Below the pieces are notes generated by a model. The model was given only the letters and a program-made list of their open reading frames with translations. It had not been told where the DNA came from and made no database searches. From Aporrectodea caliginosa (Eukaryota; Annelida; Clitellata; Crassiclitellata; Lumbricidae), in NCBI GenBank assembly GCA_020284085.1, contig JACEVL010000143.1, forward strand, positions 2,538,746-2,602,745: DNA of 64,000 nt. The letters are read 5' to 3'. The translations under genes and the position numbers were made by a program. Shown in pieces: positions 11,101-21,500 of the stretch. Each line of letters opens with the position of its first letter. Positions within the stretch are counted from its first letter, which is position 1.

Positions 11101-11240
11101 TTCCGCGTGGAGTGACTTTCAAGGTGGAAAAGACGGACGTTGTTGAGGTGGACTTCATGATCGATCTTCCGCTACAAAACACTGTTGTTTTGCCGCTACA
11201 GAACACTGGTGTTTTGTTGAACTTCGTTCCCGAAACGTGA
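8154..11240 (+). CDS. Intronless multi-pass membrane protein with signal peptide, family unknown (1028 aa)
   Basis: I do not recognise the family. The frame is open from 8085, but that first codon is GTG. The first in-frame ATG is 8154, with A at -3, and it starts a signal peptide (MFQSWQFISLVVLAYSATSH). Residues 20-250 form a Cys- and Asn-glycosylation-site-containing region (NWTCFLSC near residue 86, a CC pair near 236), probably extracellular. Hydrophobic segments follow near residues 256-287, 422-442, 480-499, 543-577, 675-697, 703-733 and 855-870, with a further weak one near 882-898. A basic, charged linker (about 590-665) separates two membrane blocks, and a long hydrophilic stretch (735-850) precedes the last. 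The C-terminal 110 residues are acidic, Ser/Glu-rich and soluble-looking. It ends TGA at 11238-11240. Codon use is GC-rich and consistent across 3 kb, so the gene is real. A channel, transporter or receptor role is possible but unsupported. Confidence 0.85.
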   Translation: MFQSWQFISLVVLAYSATSHPTTKTVFTPYTSTTSLNSPHADGATTSDYHKVVVTNADDGVTGVVVPGNTETNVSASQEFRMRPNWTCFLSCVDDHVPSQIRNLIDLDEIKLIEYSLVFPSYNNSPLISNFTIYKAESWARASTRHGQTLLSLSFNYGILSMMTLSVGTAALTIPLADHPEGCIQRLTETEQFDRVIYLMLRDFQDQPEVTVTGEERLCHEAIVNKDGYATFVDMCCYEDASTSRVICEPDVINIWLRLLQLILSIIRLGVLFFGPLLFVSAIVSISRKNFPYIVKLKEPLTKTVVLMQEGVQTEPNVTAKQRLNLGHAEGFAKLKASVAADVQLGQPVPIRISQYDILVSYKRTLTENSVPVGFWSGLFQAVFRCRLANVGPFRDCCRAQMFRKPVCGMGHETKWISFWSKVGLVLMVLLIPSPYYLRLFVFYQFEYDEVAARKEAAARLGLKEPFSSNPLHYFTPTHPIFLIIYLVYFVTAGVIGFTMRRDREGVFLRIIAGAFDDLNSLQWTTVLHVMVSNIIWPFKRFGVVGCLVAVVYWPLAIPLSIILYAFYCLPTVYVTVRMLFHSKNSFLLRTTKRVRIRPYRARKRPDNSIKRFEVERYMKRDRRKGSLDLPEGDDLDLAELDALPTKSTMRQVSEATSVGSTISRGGAERMFGRWCALVLASLLCVAALCSSLVIVSECLGCIVEVALFTLMGVIVNAAALLKYVALILLLVVYSYDCFNDVQKNYLKLNKTLFSEVKGRIKDIDKVTSMPSNLQENHGFKSQELSEQADYEEPDDLVARSPGFWLINDLVLFIDNEDMPRIPLKLFEEVCQIRVAGVPGPVFRGQLMALKRFSKIVLFVFFVFVVVLSFSEAYKVSSTNQMLATLAGGFLPLILRTLMGSGDDSEIELNTLSFRSKLDEVIKNFYQYWPIYDLPFELDPSPKEEEDQSPEERRKNSSSVSTEENGKPVNNTASGKTQLETDIPRGVTFKVEKTDVVEVDFMIDLPLQNTVVLPLQNTGVLLNFVPET

Positions 11241-12122
11241 GACGCCTGGAGTTCGTAACGCGGTGATAATGCTGAGTTAGTTGCTGTGCTTTGTAGCCTT
11301 GGGAATAGTTTGCTTCTTTGGCCAGTATGTTCCGTCATGGTGCTTCGCGGTCAAAAGATTCAGCAAAGCAAGTGGCTACCGTTGAGATGTCTTTTGAAGG
11401 CGCAATACAAATGTTTAGTTACGTAATGTCTTGAGGAAAGAATCGGTCGATGGATTGCAAAAGTAATCAAACCGCATTTATGATGATGACGACGATGATG
11501 ATGACGATAATTATGATTGCTAATGATTGATACTGACTGACGATGGTTGACTCTGAAAAATCAATCAATCAACAATTTCATAATTATATTCTCGAAATTT
11601 ATTGATTGATTGATCGTGCGGAGTTAGTTGATGATGATGATGATTGTGATGACGATTATGATGATGATCGATGTTGATAACGATTACACAAAGAACTCTA
11701 TAGTAACAATGACAGTGGCAACAGGAACTAGTGGTAATAGTAGTAATAAATTTAACAAATTGGTATTACAATAACAATAATAACGACAATAATTGTTTTC
11801 TTTCTTGTTAATAATACGGGGCCCCGCAGCGACACTCCACATGAAAGCCGATGTGGGGCCCTAGTCACGGCTCCCATGACTCCCATGGGCTATCTTGCTC
11901 CATAGAACTCGGGTGACACGCCCTTTCTGTCGCAGTGAAGTCCCGTTCTTTCTCCATGGTCGGTCCGTCAACATGCCAGTCCCAAACGTCTCCTGGTCTC
12001 AGTTCCATCAGCTACTAAAGACTACCTTCTTCTGCTTGGCCTGGGTCGGCAGCGCCTCTGAGTAGGGATCTTGAATGGGCGCTGTATAAGTTTTGATTGA
12101 ATAATTTATGCGAACCTCAGTG
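11241..12122. other. 3' flank with degenerate GAT/ATTG simple repeats
   Basis: 11480-11720 is a patchy GATGAT and TTGATTGA region. A tail-like piece (GGGTCGGCAGCGCCTCTGAG to GCGCTGTATAAG) lies at 12045-12090. No AATAAA was assigned to the gene with confidence. Confidence 0.45.
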
Positions 12123-12130
12123 GTCTACAG

Positions 12131-12514
12131 CAGTGATGGGCAACTTACTGCCCGGGGGCCGGGTCTGACCCCTGGGGACCTTTGAACCGGTCCTTGACAT
12201 GTCTTTTATATTAGCATTATACCTGGCACTTGGGAACCCCTTATCCGTTTTATGTAATTTTCGAACTGAAGAAGCTTAAAGCATATTTTTTTACTGTAAT
12301 GTAGGACTGCAGGTATTAGGATAACTAGATTTCCTCATACAAATTATCTTCATTTACTTTGACGGTTATTCTGCAATATTTAGTTTGAATAAAATTAACA
12401 TTGTCAATTTCTGGGGCAAATGAATCTGCAAAAATTACCCAGAGATTGGCATATAGCCCATGAGCTGCTCTTAAATTTTAGGGCGGCTCTGTTGAAAGAA
12501 GTTGCCCATGCCTG
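12131..12514. mobile_element. 384-bp non-autonomous hAT-like element
   Basis: Starts CAGTGATGGGCAACTT and ends AAGTTGCCCATGCCTG, inverted repeats typical of hAT elements. Flanking octamers GTCTACAG (12123-12130) and ATCTACAG (12515-12522) match at 7 of 8 positions. A 5'-truncated relative is at 56890-57270. Confidence 0.85.
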
Positions 12515-12522
12515 ATCTACAG

Positions 12523-13305
12523 CTACATGGGTCTTATTCGTGCGGGTTTTCCTGCGGTGAAAGAGCCACCCGGACTATGCAGAGCAGGTGGGAAAAGACT
12601 TGACGTTTGAACTCGCATCCCTTGACAGACGGGCCGGGCTTTGGTATGGCATGTCAAGGTAACAGACACTCTGGCAGCATCTTGCCTATCATCCACGTCA
12701 GCCTAGTCGCCGACGAAGCCGAGTCGACAGAAGATAGCGAAACATAGCACACTAACACAGATCACTTCATCCCACTGGTATTTGAGACTTTAACCCATCA
12801 ACAACAGTGGCCTAGTTTTCATAACAGAGTTGGGTGTTGTCTCACGTATAACCGGTGACACGTCAGAAACCGGCTATTTCTTTCAGCGCCTTGTCATTGT
12901 AATCCAAGCTTTAACGCCTTAGTCTTTCGGAGGCACTTTTGCCCACCGGATCTTGACGAGTTCTAGCCATCCCAGAATGGTTTTATATTCCCCGAATTAT
13001 TATTAATCAACTCATGAGAGATCATACATACCTGGACAACAATAATAAACACTCTCCCTAGCAGAGGACAGTTGTTTAATACAATCTCTGGATTTTGTCC
13101 TTTGGTTGCAATAATAATTTTTAATGTAACGATGGCCTGTAGTTCTACAAATCTTAGAGTGCGGGTGGGTTTAAGTGATCGGTTGGTGTAGTCCTATATA
13201 AGTAAGTTCATCTCTTGCCAGAAAGAGTTTGTTACTTGTCGGCCTCTGGTCGGTCAATGTTTGAAGTGGTTCGTTCTACCTACCTCGTTTGTTTAATAAT
13301 CCGTC
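12523..13305. other. Non-coding DNA, no feature recognised
   Basis: No open frame of coding quality and no match to the other repeats in the window. Confidence 0.45.
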
Positions 13306-13311
13306 AGGTAA

Positions 13312-13342
<31 letters not shown>

Positions 13343-13535
13343 TGTATGTGCGTGTGTGCGCGTGTGTGTGTGTGAGTGCGTGTGAGTGTGTATGTGTGCG
13401 CGTGTTTGTGTATGTGAGTGTGTATGTTTGTGTGTGTATGTGAGAGAGAGAGAGAGTGTGTGTGTGTGTGTACGTGCGAGCGCGCGTGTGTGTGAAGGTG
13501 TGTGTGTGAAGGTGTGTGTGTGTGTGTTTGTGAGT
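13306..13535 (+). repeat. (GT)n microsatellite with interruptions
   Basis: About 230 bp of TG dinucleotides with GTATG, GTGCG and GAGAGA interruptions. Translations of it are Thr-His repeats and not genes. Confidence 0.95.
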
Positions 13536-13959
13536 GAGTGGTGTTTGTGCATATAATCGCTCATTATGTACACTCAATTACTGATTGCTTTCGTCGGCTC
13601 TCTGACCCGAAGAACATCTTATCAGAGGCCCATACATTGTCCTACTATAAATTTGCTTTGAAAATAAGAAGGATGTATGCAAGCTTAGTAAATACTGATA
13701 TCCTGTTCTCTTTTAACCCCTTCCTCCTTTCTTGCCTCCCTCCCTTGTTGCCTCTCTGCTTCCCTGTTTATCTGTGTGTCTACATCTGTCTCTCTCTCTG
13801 TCTATGTCTCACTCTCTTTCTTTAAAAGGTGAAAGCAGGTCTTTATAAAAAGAAAAATGAAATTGATTCTTATTAGCAATTACATTTTAGTGTTTGCTTT
13901 GCGTGATAATTGGCCTGCTTTCACAAAGTGAGTCCAAGCCTGATGTTAAAATTTGCAGA

Positions 13960-14060
13960 TTTCATTCATTCATTCATTCATTCATTCAGTCACTTATTAA
14001 CTCATGAATTTATATAGCGCCTCTTCGAGAGGACTACTCAGAGGCGCTCCAGACATTTGC
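13960..14060 (-). mobile_element. LINE/SINE 3' tail with ATTC tail and GCGCC stem-loop
   Basis: ATTCATTCATTCATTC is followed by GAATTTATATAGCGCCTC and CAGAGGCGCTCC. On the minus strand this is the common tail ending in AATGAATGAATG. Confidence 0.65.
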
Positions 14061-15420
14061 TTGTTTACTTATTTGTTTTTTGAAAACTGGAAGTGATCAA
14101 AATAAATAATACGCGTTATCTGTCTGAAAATGGCTGAATGCAGCATCACAACGTAAACCGATATTTCTACGTAAACGTTTGTCAGCAGCTACAGATTTAG
14201 AACTTGTATTAGCTGAAACAGATACTGAAGATGAAGTGAGAAGCCAGTTTACAGGAAGCATTCGCACAAAACAACGGGAATAACTTGCAATAACTGCAAG
14301 GACCACCGACATATTTGACTGCCGTGAACAATAACGTAAAGTCTTGTTTCATGTTGCCTTTAGATTTCGCTGCACCTAACACAGACTATGGACTAATTTG
14401 TAGGCTATTGCTACAAATGAAGCCTCATTATATTTATAATGTTCTTGGATACATAGATCAGTTTAAAAGCATCAGTTTCTTATATTTGTTTATCCAACAA
14501 GTACAAGATGTACGCAATAATATAAAATATCGCTAATTAGGACGGTTCCGTTGTTAAAAATTATGTAGCTTCGAGGTGCATTCACATAATTCATGATAAT
14601 TGACAACTAAATATACCATTTTGTTCAGAAATGAATGCTGAATCCAATGATGTATTAGGCCTACTTGATATGATAATTATGTGAAACCAAACACGAAATC
14701 CGAGGGTGGTGGTAACCACCCCCAATTGGTAGCCGATGTCACAAAAACCTTGGTAGCCTGAAGGTTAATTATTAAAATGAATATTAATATTTTTATTATT
14801 TTTATTTTGTTTTCACCATAAAGGATGAAATGGCGTTGAAAATTACTTTAAACAAGGGAGAATGCACCTCGGAGTTGACCAGTCTTCGCAGATGACAGGC
14901 TCCTCAAATGTTAGTATGATTATGATTATTATAATCGTCATCATCATCATCATCGTCGCCGTCATCATCATCATCAATTTTTATTATTTTATCCGAGGTA
15001 AGTGTAATCCCTGAGGAATAAAAATATGTATAGTCAAAAACTGGCCTTTTTAAAATTAAAATGTCATACTGTGAATGGCAATAAATCGAAATTACATTCA
15101 AATTCTAAGTTCTGGCCAACTGTCAGGCTACGACTGGCACCATTTACAGATTTTCAGATAGCTAATCTTTTAAACTAATAATCTAATGATCTAAATATAA
15201 TCATTTATATAGCGTCTTTGTCAAAAGACATCGAGTGACTTGTGCATGATATTGTTACGCTGCATCCTAGATCCGGATCATGACCAGACAAACTTGACGG
15301 TCTGGCTTCTACAAGATTTGCCCCCATTCGAATGGGAAATTAGAGGCGGCGTGTTACTCCAGATATGTTTCTTTGAGTAGCGTTCATTGTTAAGCATACT
15401 ATAGCTTTGTGTTAAGCATC
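14061..15420. other. Non-coding DNA with a short GAT/ATC tract
   Basis: AT-rich. A CATCATCATC tract lies near 14935-14980 and a 3'-tail fragment (TTTATATAGCGTC) near 15200. No gene recognised. Confidence 0.45.
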
Positions 15421-15424
15421 TATG

Positions 15425-15670
15425 CACCTTGGTAAACCGTCTCTCGAAACCGCTTTCCTGTGTGAGAAACTCTACGTTTTTACAGGAGCATGGTGGCTTC
15501 AGAAGTATCTCTTGGAACTTTCACAGGAACTCCAACTCTTTAGAAGTACACTTGGAACTTTCATTAACCTCGGTGTCTTAGAGGCATCTCTTCGAACTTT
15601 CGCAGAAACTCCGTGTCTTTAGAGGCGTAGGCTACCTTAAAACTTTCACGGCAGCTCGACGCTTTTGCAA
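15425..15670 (+). repeat. Degenerate tandem repeat, unit about 53 bp
   Basis: Four to five diverged units share the pattern TTAGAAGTAnnnCTTGGAAC followed by TTTCAC(A/G)GnAACTC. A reading frame through it is probably fortuitous. Confidence 0.55.
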
Positions 15671-15784
15671 ACTGTCTCTTCATTTGCGATATTCTTGCAG
15701 CTATCTACTGGGATGAGCCATATGCATGCGAATCTGATATCCAAGATGTTTCGATTCGTTGTCGTACTGTCTATCGTATTCGCT

Positions 15785-15875
15785 ACGAAGGGTAATCGTA
15801 ATCGTAAACTCAAAACGTTTAAAGTGCTACTCTACTGCTAAACGCAAAGCACCAGCTTATTCAATCTAACGCAAT
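15785..15875 (-). mobile_element. Solo arm of the 5988-6186 foldback MITE family
   Basis: TAATCGTAATCGTAAACTC followed by AAAGCACCAGCTTATTC, corresponding to the right arm only. Confidence 0.6.
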
Positions 15876-16503
15876 CTTCCTCCAACTATTCAGACTCGAA
15901 ACTCTGTCATCGCCGTATCGAGTTTCTTGCTGCGATTTCGGCTGAATATGGTGAATAAGAGTCTCATACCTACGTCTGCTTAAAACCTCTCAATTGCATC
16001 AGAAACAATGTCCGGAGACAGCGAAATTACGTATGGAACGGATATAAGTCGTCAAGTTCCTCCTGTGCAAAGGTGCCACGGAAGACAACAGCAAAGAAGC
16101 GCTGAATGACAATTGCAAACGTTGGAAAATGTAACAAGTTTCTTTATGGTCTCCAGAAACTTCCCTTAGGCCTATATGCACCGCATATGCGCTAAGTAGT
16201 AGTAGCAGTAGTGGTAGTAGCAGCGTGTTTCTTGTTCCGATGTCAGCTGCAGCAAAATTGGTCTCTCAAACACACCTCCTTAAAATCTGTCAATAGCGTT
16301 GGAAGTTAAGAGTCCTAGTTTCGTAAGCCAAGCCAGTAAACCAGCCCTCGGTACCAAGCATAAGCGACTTCATTTTCATAGTCTTGGAATGTGGCAGCCT
16401 GGCAAGGCCTCTTCCTCGCCACAAACAGTGTACAGTTGATGTATTCATTCAGTTGTCAAGTTCGCGGAAGTAAAGCATACATCTTGAAATGTTATGTTAT
16501 GTG

Positions 16504-16718
16504 TGAGCACTTGTTATAGCGCCCCATCAAGATTTCTACTCAGAGGCGGTCCCGGCTACAGCGCGGACACTGAATCGGAGTTTCACGCCGAAGCTCATGA
16601 GCAATAATTGCGAGTGAAGGACTTGCCCAGGGTCCCTACGCGGCGGCTTGGGTGGATTCGAACCCGCAACCCTCCGGCTGCAAGGCACAGAACATACCCC
16701 TACACCACCGCGCCCCAC
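16504..16718 (-). mobile_element. Full-length tRNA-derived SINE (family A)
   Basis: On the minus strand it starts GGGGCGCGGTGGTGTAGGGG (A box TGGTGTAGGGG). The B box GGTTCGAATCC follows about 40 bp later, then the body and the GCGCCTCTGAGTAG stem and CGCTATAACAAGTG end. It is the minus-strand twin of 43603-43857. Confidence 0.85.
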
Positions 16719-16801
16719 AAAATGTCATTCCGTTGTGTCGTGGATTTCAACGGGCGACCTCAAGTTGGCGGTCCAGAACGCTATTACCATTCGCAAAACC
16801 G

Positions 16802-17140
16802 TCATACGTAATAACTGGTGCATAAGTCTTGGCAGCTGTCACGCGGTGGGTAACCGGAAGAAGATTCCTGGGACTGTTCAATCGGTTCGCGACGACCTTC
16901 TCCTGCGAGGTCCATGACGGATTTGCGCATGGTCTCCTGATGGAGACTGTTGGAGCTGGAGTACCTGCATGGAGGGTGACCGCTGTCGGAAGAGCCGGCG
17001 GCGGGAGGCGGACCCACCAGCGGAGGCGAGTGTTGCTGTGGCTGTACAGGCATTCGCTCACTGTGGAGGCTGAACAGTGACAGTGAACTACTCGGAAGGC
17101 TGCGTCTGCGTCGATGGTTTTTCACCAGACTCTCATACAA
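16802..17140 (-). CDS. TNFR-like receptor exon 6, cytoplasmic C-terminus
   Basis: Acceptor TTGTTTTCAG at 17150-17141, phase 0. It encodes LYESLVKNHRRRRSLPSSS then a Ser/Pro/Gln-rich tail ending SYYV and TGA. The final YYV could fit a class II PDZ ligand. A GTATGA donor overlaps the stop, so a further spliced exon cannot be excluded. Confidence 0.6.
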   Translation of the reverse strand: MYESLVKNHRRRRSLPSSSLSLFSLHSERMPVQPQQHSPPLVGPPPAAGSSDSGHPPCRYSSSNSLHQETMRKSVMDLAGEGRREPIEQSQESSSGYPPRDSCQDLCTSYYV

Positions 17141-18502
17141 CTGAAAACAACAACAAAGAAGAAGAAGATGGTCACTCTTTTGGACAACCCCTCTGACTAG
17201 ACGCAGCGCTCGTGAATAAGCTGGTGCTCTGCGCTTGGCTTTCGAGTGGCGCTTTAGAAGTTTGGAGGTTACGATTACGATTACGAGTCCTTTATGCTAG
17301 CAAACTGAGAGGCAGTATGAAGTTTCAGCGATTTCATTTTCCTAGCCTCGGCATGTATAGGGTTAACAAGAGCAGTCCCTAGCCTCCTGAGAGGCAGTCA
17401 TGGGTATGAAGTGTTAGCGATGTCATTTTCTTAGCCTCGGCATATGAGGGCGGGTGACAAGTCCTCTCCCTCGCCGTCTCATCTTCCCACCGACAGTGTA
17501 CAGTCAGCGTACTCACTACAGCTGAGTTGGCTAGGGGAGCAGGTGGATCAGAAATCTCGAACCAAATTTCTGCCCTGGCGGGGATTTGAACCCCCGACCT
17601 CTCGATTAACAGTCCAGCTCGCTGCCCACTACACTATAGAACAAGACTGTCTTTAATTCCAACAGTTTGTCCGTCTGTCTCCGTCTCTGTGCCCGTATGC
17701 GTGTTTGCAATTTGTAATGGTAGTCACAATTTTATATAGCGGCTCTACAAAAGACAGGTTCATCAAATGTGTTCGTGGCTCTGTTTGCGCGTGAGAGTGT
17801 GTATCAGTTAGTAAGTAAGTAAATCTGTCTTCCTGTCTGTCTATCGGTTTTTGTGTTTGCGAATCTGTTGGTCTGCCAATCTTTCTGTATGTCTATATAT
17901 CTGTTTGGTGTACTCGAACCAAATTTCAGCAGGTGGATCAGAATTAAAGCCATTAATATATGCATGCACACAACACAACTGTCTGTTTGTCCGTCTGTGT
18001 CTGTGTCTGTCTAGCAAGTGCCATATATTATTTGAGACCTACATACATACATTAATATATGTAATGTAATGTAATGTAATGTAATTAGCAACTTCTATTG
18101 CGCCGGTGTCTAATGCACAAGGCATCAACCGATGGCACACCAAACCAATCCGTAATCAGGTCAACATCCAGAAGATCAGTCCGTAAGAGACAGAGAGGCA
18201 GCCTAAGGTGGATAAGCAATTTGAAAGAGGTAAGTTTTCAGCCGAGAACGAAATGACACAAGCGACTGAGCACAGCGCACAGACACAGGAAGAGAGTTCC
18301 AAAAAGTAGGTCCAGATACTGAAAAAGCTCGTTCACTCGTTCATATAATATGCATGCACACAACAAACTGTCTGTTTGTCTGTGTGTCTGTGCCTGCATG
18401 TTTGTGTCTCTTTCTGTGTGTCTGTGTTTCTGTGTGTCTGCTTGTGTGCGTGTGTCTGTCTCTCTGTTTGTCTGTTTGTCTGTGTGTCTGTGTGTATGTA
18501 TG

Positions 18503-18534
<32 letters not shown>

Positions 18535-21500
18535 TGTATGCATGCATGCATGCATGCCTGTCTGTCTGTCTGTCTGTCTGTCTGCCTGCCTGTCTGTCCG
18601 TCCGTCCGTCTGTCCGTCTGTCCGTCTGTCCGTCTGTCCGTCTGTCTGTCCGTTTGTCTGTGTGTCTGTTCTACATCATCCGAGTATTAACGGCTGAATC
18701 TTACAAGCGACGGTGGTTGCCTGCCACTATAACTAGGGTTGTAGTCGCTGTCTTCCGTGGGCTGAGGGTGTGCTGATGGCAAACTGGTCCGTGAACAGAT
18801 GGTCATCGATGATCCCAGCTGAACCGGAAGTCGAACGGGATGATCGAAGAGTGACGACGGATCAACGGATTCCACGGGGACTGGAACACGCAACGTAGAA
18901 CAGTCATTACGCAATGTTATCAGGTGCACCTTTGCGAGGCTCTTATAACAAGGAACTATATAATTATAATCAGGGGTGTTAGCATCGCGATATAGTATAC
19001 ATACATACATACATACATACATACATACATGCGTACATACATACATACATACATACATACATACATACATACATACATACATACATACATACATACATAC
19101 ATACATACATGCGTACATACATACATACATACATACATACATACATACATACATGCTCTACATACATACATACTACATACATACATACATACATGCATAC
19201 ATACATACATACATACATACATACATACATACATACATACATACATACGTACATACATACATACATACATACATACATACATACATACATACATACATAC
19301 ATACATGTTTACATCACATACATACATACATACATACATACATACATACATACCAGCATACATACATACATACATACATACATACATACATACATACATA
19401 CATACATACATACATACATACATACATACATACATACATACATACATACATACATACATACATACATACATACATACATACATACATACATACATACATA
19501 CATACATACATACATGCGTACATACATACATACATACATACTTACATACATACATAGATACATAGATACATAGATACATACTGTACATACTTACATACAT
19601 GGGCTTACATACGTACATACCTACATACTTACATACCTACATGATACATACCTACATACTTACATACCTACATGACTTACATACTTACATACATACATAC
19701 TTACATCTACAAGGGGGACCTACCGTTACATACTTACATTGGACCTTACATACTTGCATACATGGGAGTACATTTTACATACATACATACACCAATACAT
19801 ACATACATACTTACATACATGCGGTATACATACATACATACATACATACATACATACATACATACAGTACATACATACATTCATACATACATACATGCGT
19901 AGTACATACATACATACATACATACATACATAGTACATGCCTACAGTGGACACATACATACATTTTAAGATACAGCTACATACATACATATTGGCTATAC
20001 ATACATACAAGGTACATACATGCAGTGGTTCATACATACATACATAATACATAGATACATAACCACTTAATAATACATTGTTATGTTATGTTAATCACAT
20101 AAACATACTTACATACGCTGACATGGTCGCAGTGCAAGCAAAACGGACCACCAGGACGCCGTTGTTGGCGTTTTATATTTGTGACGTCGGCCGAGAGAAG
20201 TGACCACTTGTCGGGAATGGACTTATTAACAGTTTGCATAAGCTTATGCCGCAAAAAGCCAGGCAACAAATTTCAGAACGTGTGCCCAAAATTCTATGCA
20301 CTTTTTTTGATGAAATTATAAAATATCATTTGGCGGGAAATCGCCTTTAAGTATTGAAACTGTCTCTACCAGATGCGTTAATATAAGATTTCTGGCCTTA
20401 ATCCACTGCCAAGTGGAGTAATAATTATAGGTCGCTATACAGCGATAATTATAGCTTCAGGTGTAGTAATTAGACGCAAAACTCAATAATCACGGTAGGC
20501 CTATTACGAAAAAACACAATTTCCGGCTGATCTAGAGAGCGACAAGTGGTCTATTATCTCCACTGAGGTCACATTTATCGATTCAACGTTCTTGCTGTAT
20601 TGTTAGTAGTTAAGATTTATATCTTCTGTCATTTGTGTTCTTGTGAATTGACTTCAATTGTTGTCTAATTGATATCTAACTGTACACTGTAACCGGTTGC
20701 GGTTTGTCAACCGGATTGTTTCAATAAACGAAAAAAAATTATTATTATGTTTGTTAAGGTTCTTACTCTTTCCCGAGGGGGTGGATGGAGCTGAGTCAGC
20801 TGGCTGTGGCAACAGTTGTTCCTTAGCATGTTGTTCGCTTCCTTCCGATACATTCGAGTTCTTCCTGCGACGCATGCAGACTACCAACATGATGGCCAGG
20901 AAAACGATGACGGAAACTCCGAGCACTGTTCCAGCGACTATTCCAGCAAGCGCTTCTAGGTGGTAAGCTGAAACGGCTTCTATGTGGGAAACTGAAACGG
21001 AAGAAGGTTTCAGGTCAGACCTATGCAGGCGTGGCTTTGTATCGTGACCGTGATGTCACGTCACCACCGCTTTTAAAAGTGGTGGTGACAGTCACCGGTC
21101 AAGACAACATATTGGTCCTGTGCAGTGATGGGCAAAATACTTTTCAACGTATTTTCAAAATCGAAAATAAAATACTTTAATAAAAAGTATTTTGAAAATA
21201 CTTTTGAAAATAGTTTTCAAAATACTTTTGAGAAATCAACATTTTGTACTTTTGTCAATAGGCCTACTCAATTGTGTGTACTTTTACTTCGCAATATTTA
21301 GGTGTACTTGACAGTGACAGTGACTACTTGACAGTAGTTTCGTCTGACTTAAAGCATTGATAAAATAATATTGTTACTGTATTAGTGATTTCTATTGCGC
21401 TGGTGTCTAATGCAAAAACCAAGCCGTTATCAGGTCAATATCCAGAAGATCAGTCTGTAAGACAGAGAGGCAGCTTATGGGGATAATCAGTTAGAAGGGG

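Noticed and set aside
8265..11146. Several 60-230 residue frames overlapping the large membrane-protein gene
   Set aside because: Shadows of a GC-rich coding region; Arg/Pro/His-rich composition and no independent splice or start signals.
16747..17061. A second frame over the last receptor exon
   Set aside because: It does not join the upstream exons in phase and crosses the splice acceptor and stop of the receptor frame.
17541..17650. Asn-tRNA-like gene on the minus strand
   Set aside because: A and B boxes and a GTT loop are present, but stems are mismatched and the unit continues into a dispersed SINE body.
18956..19618. Long YVCM and YIHT frames on both strands
   Set aside because: Six-frame translations of the CATA array; no start context, composition or conservation signal.
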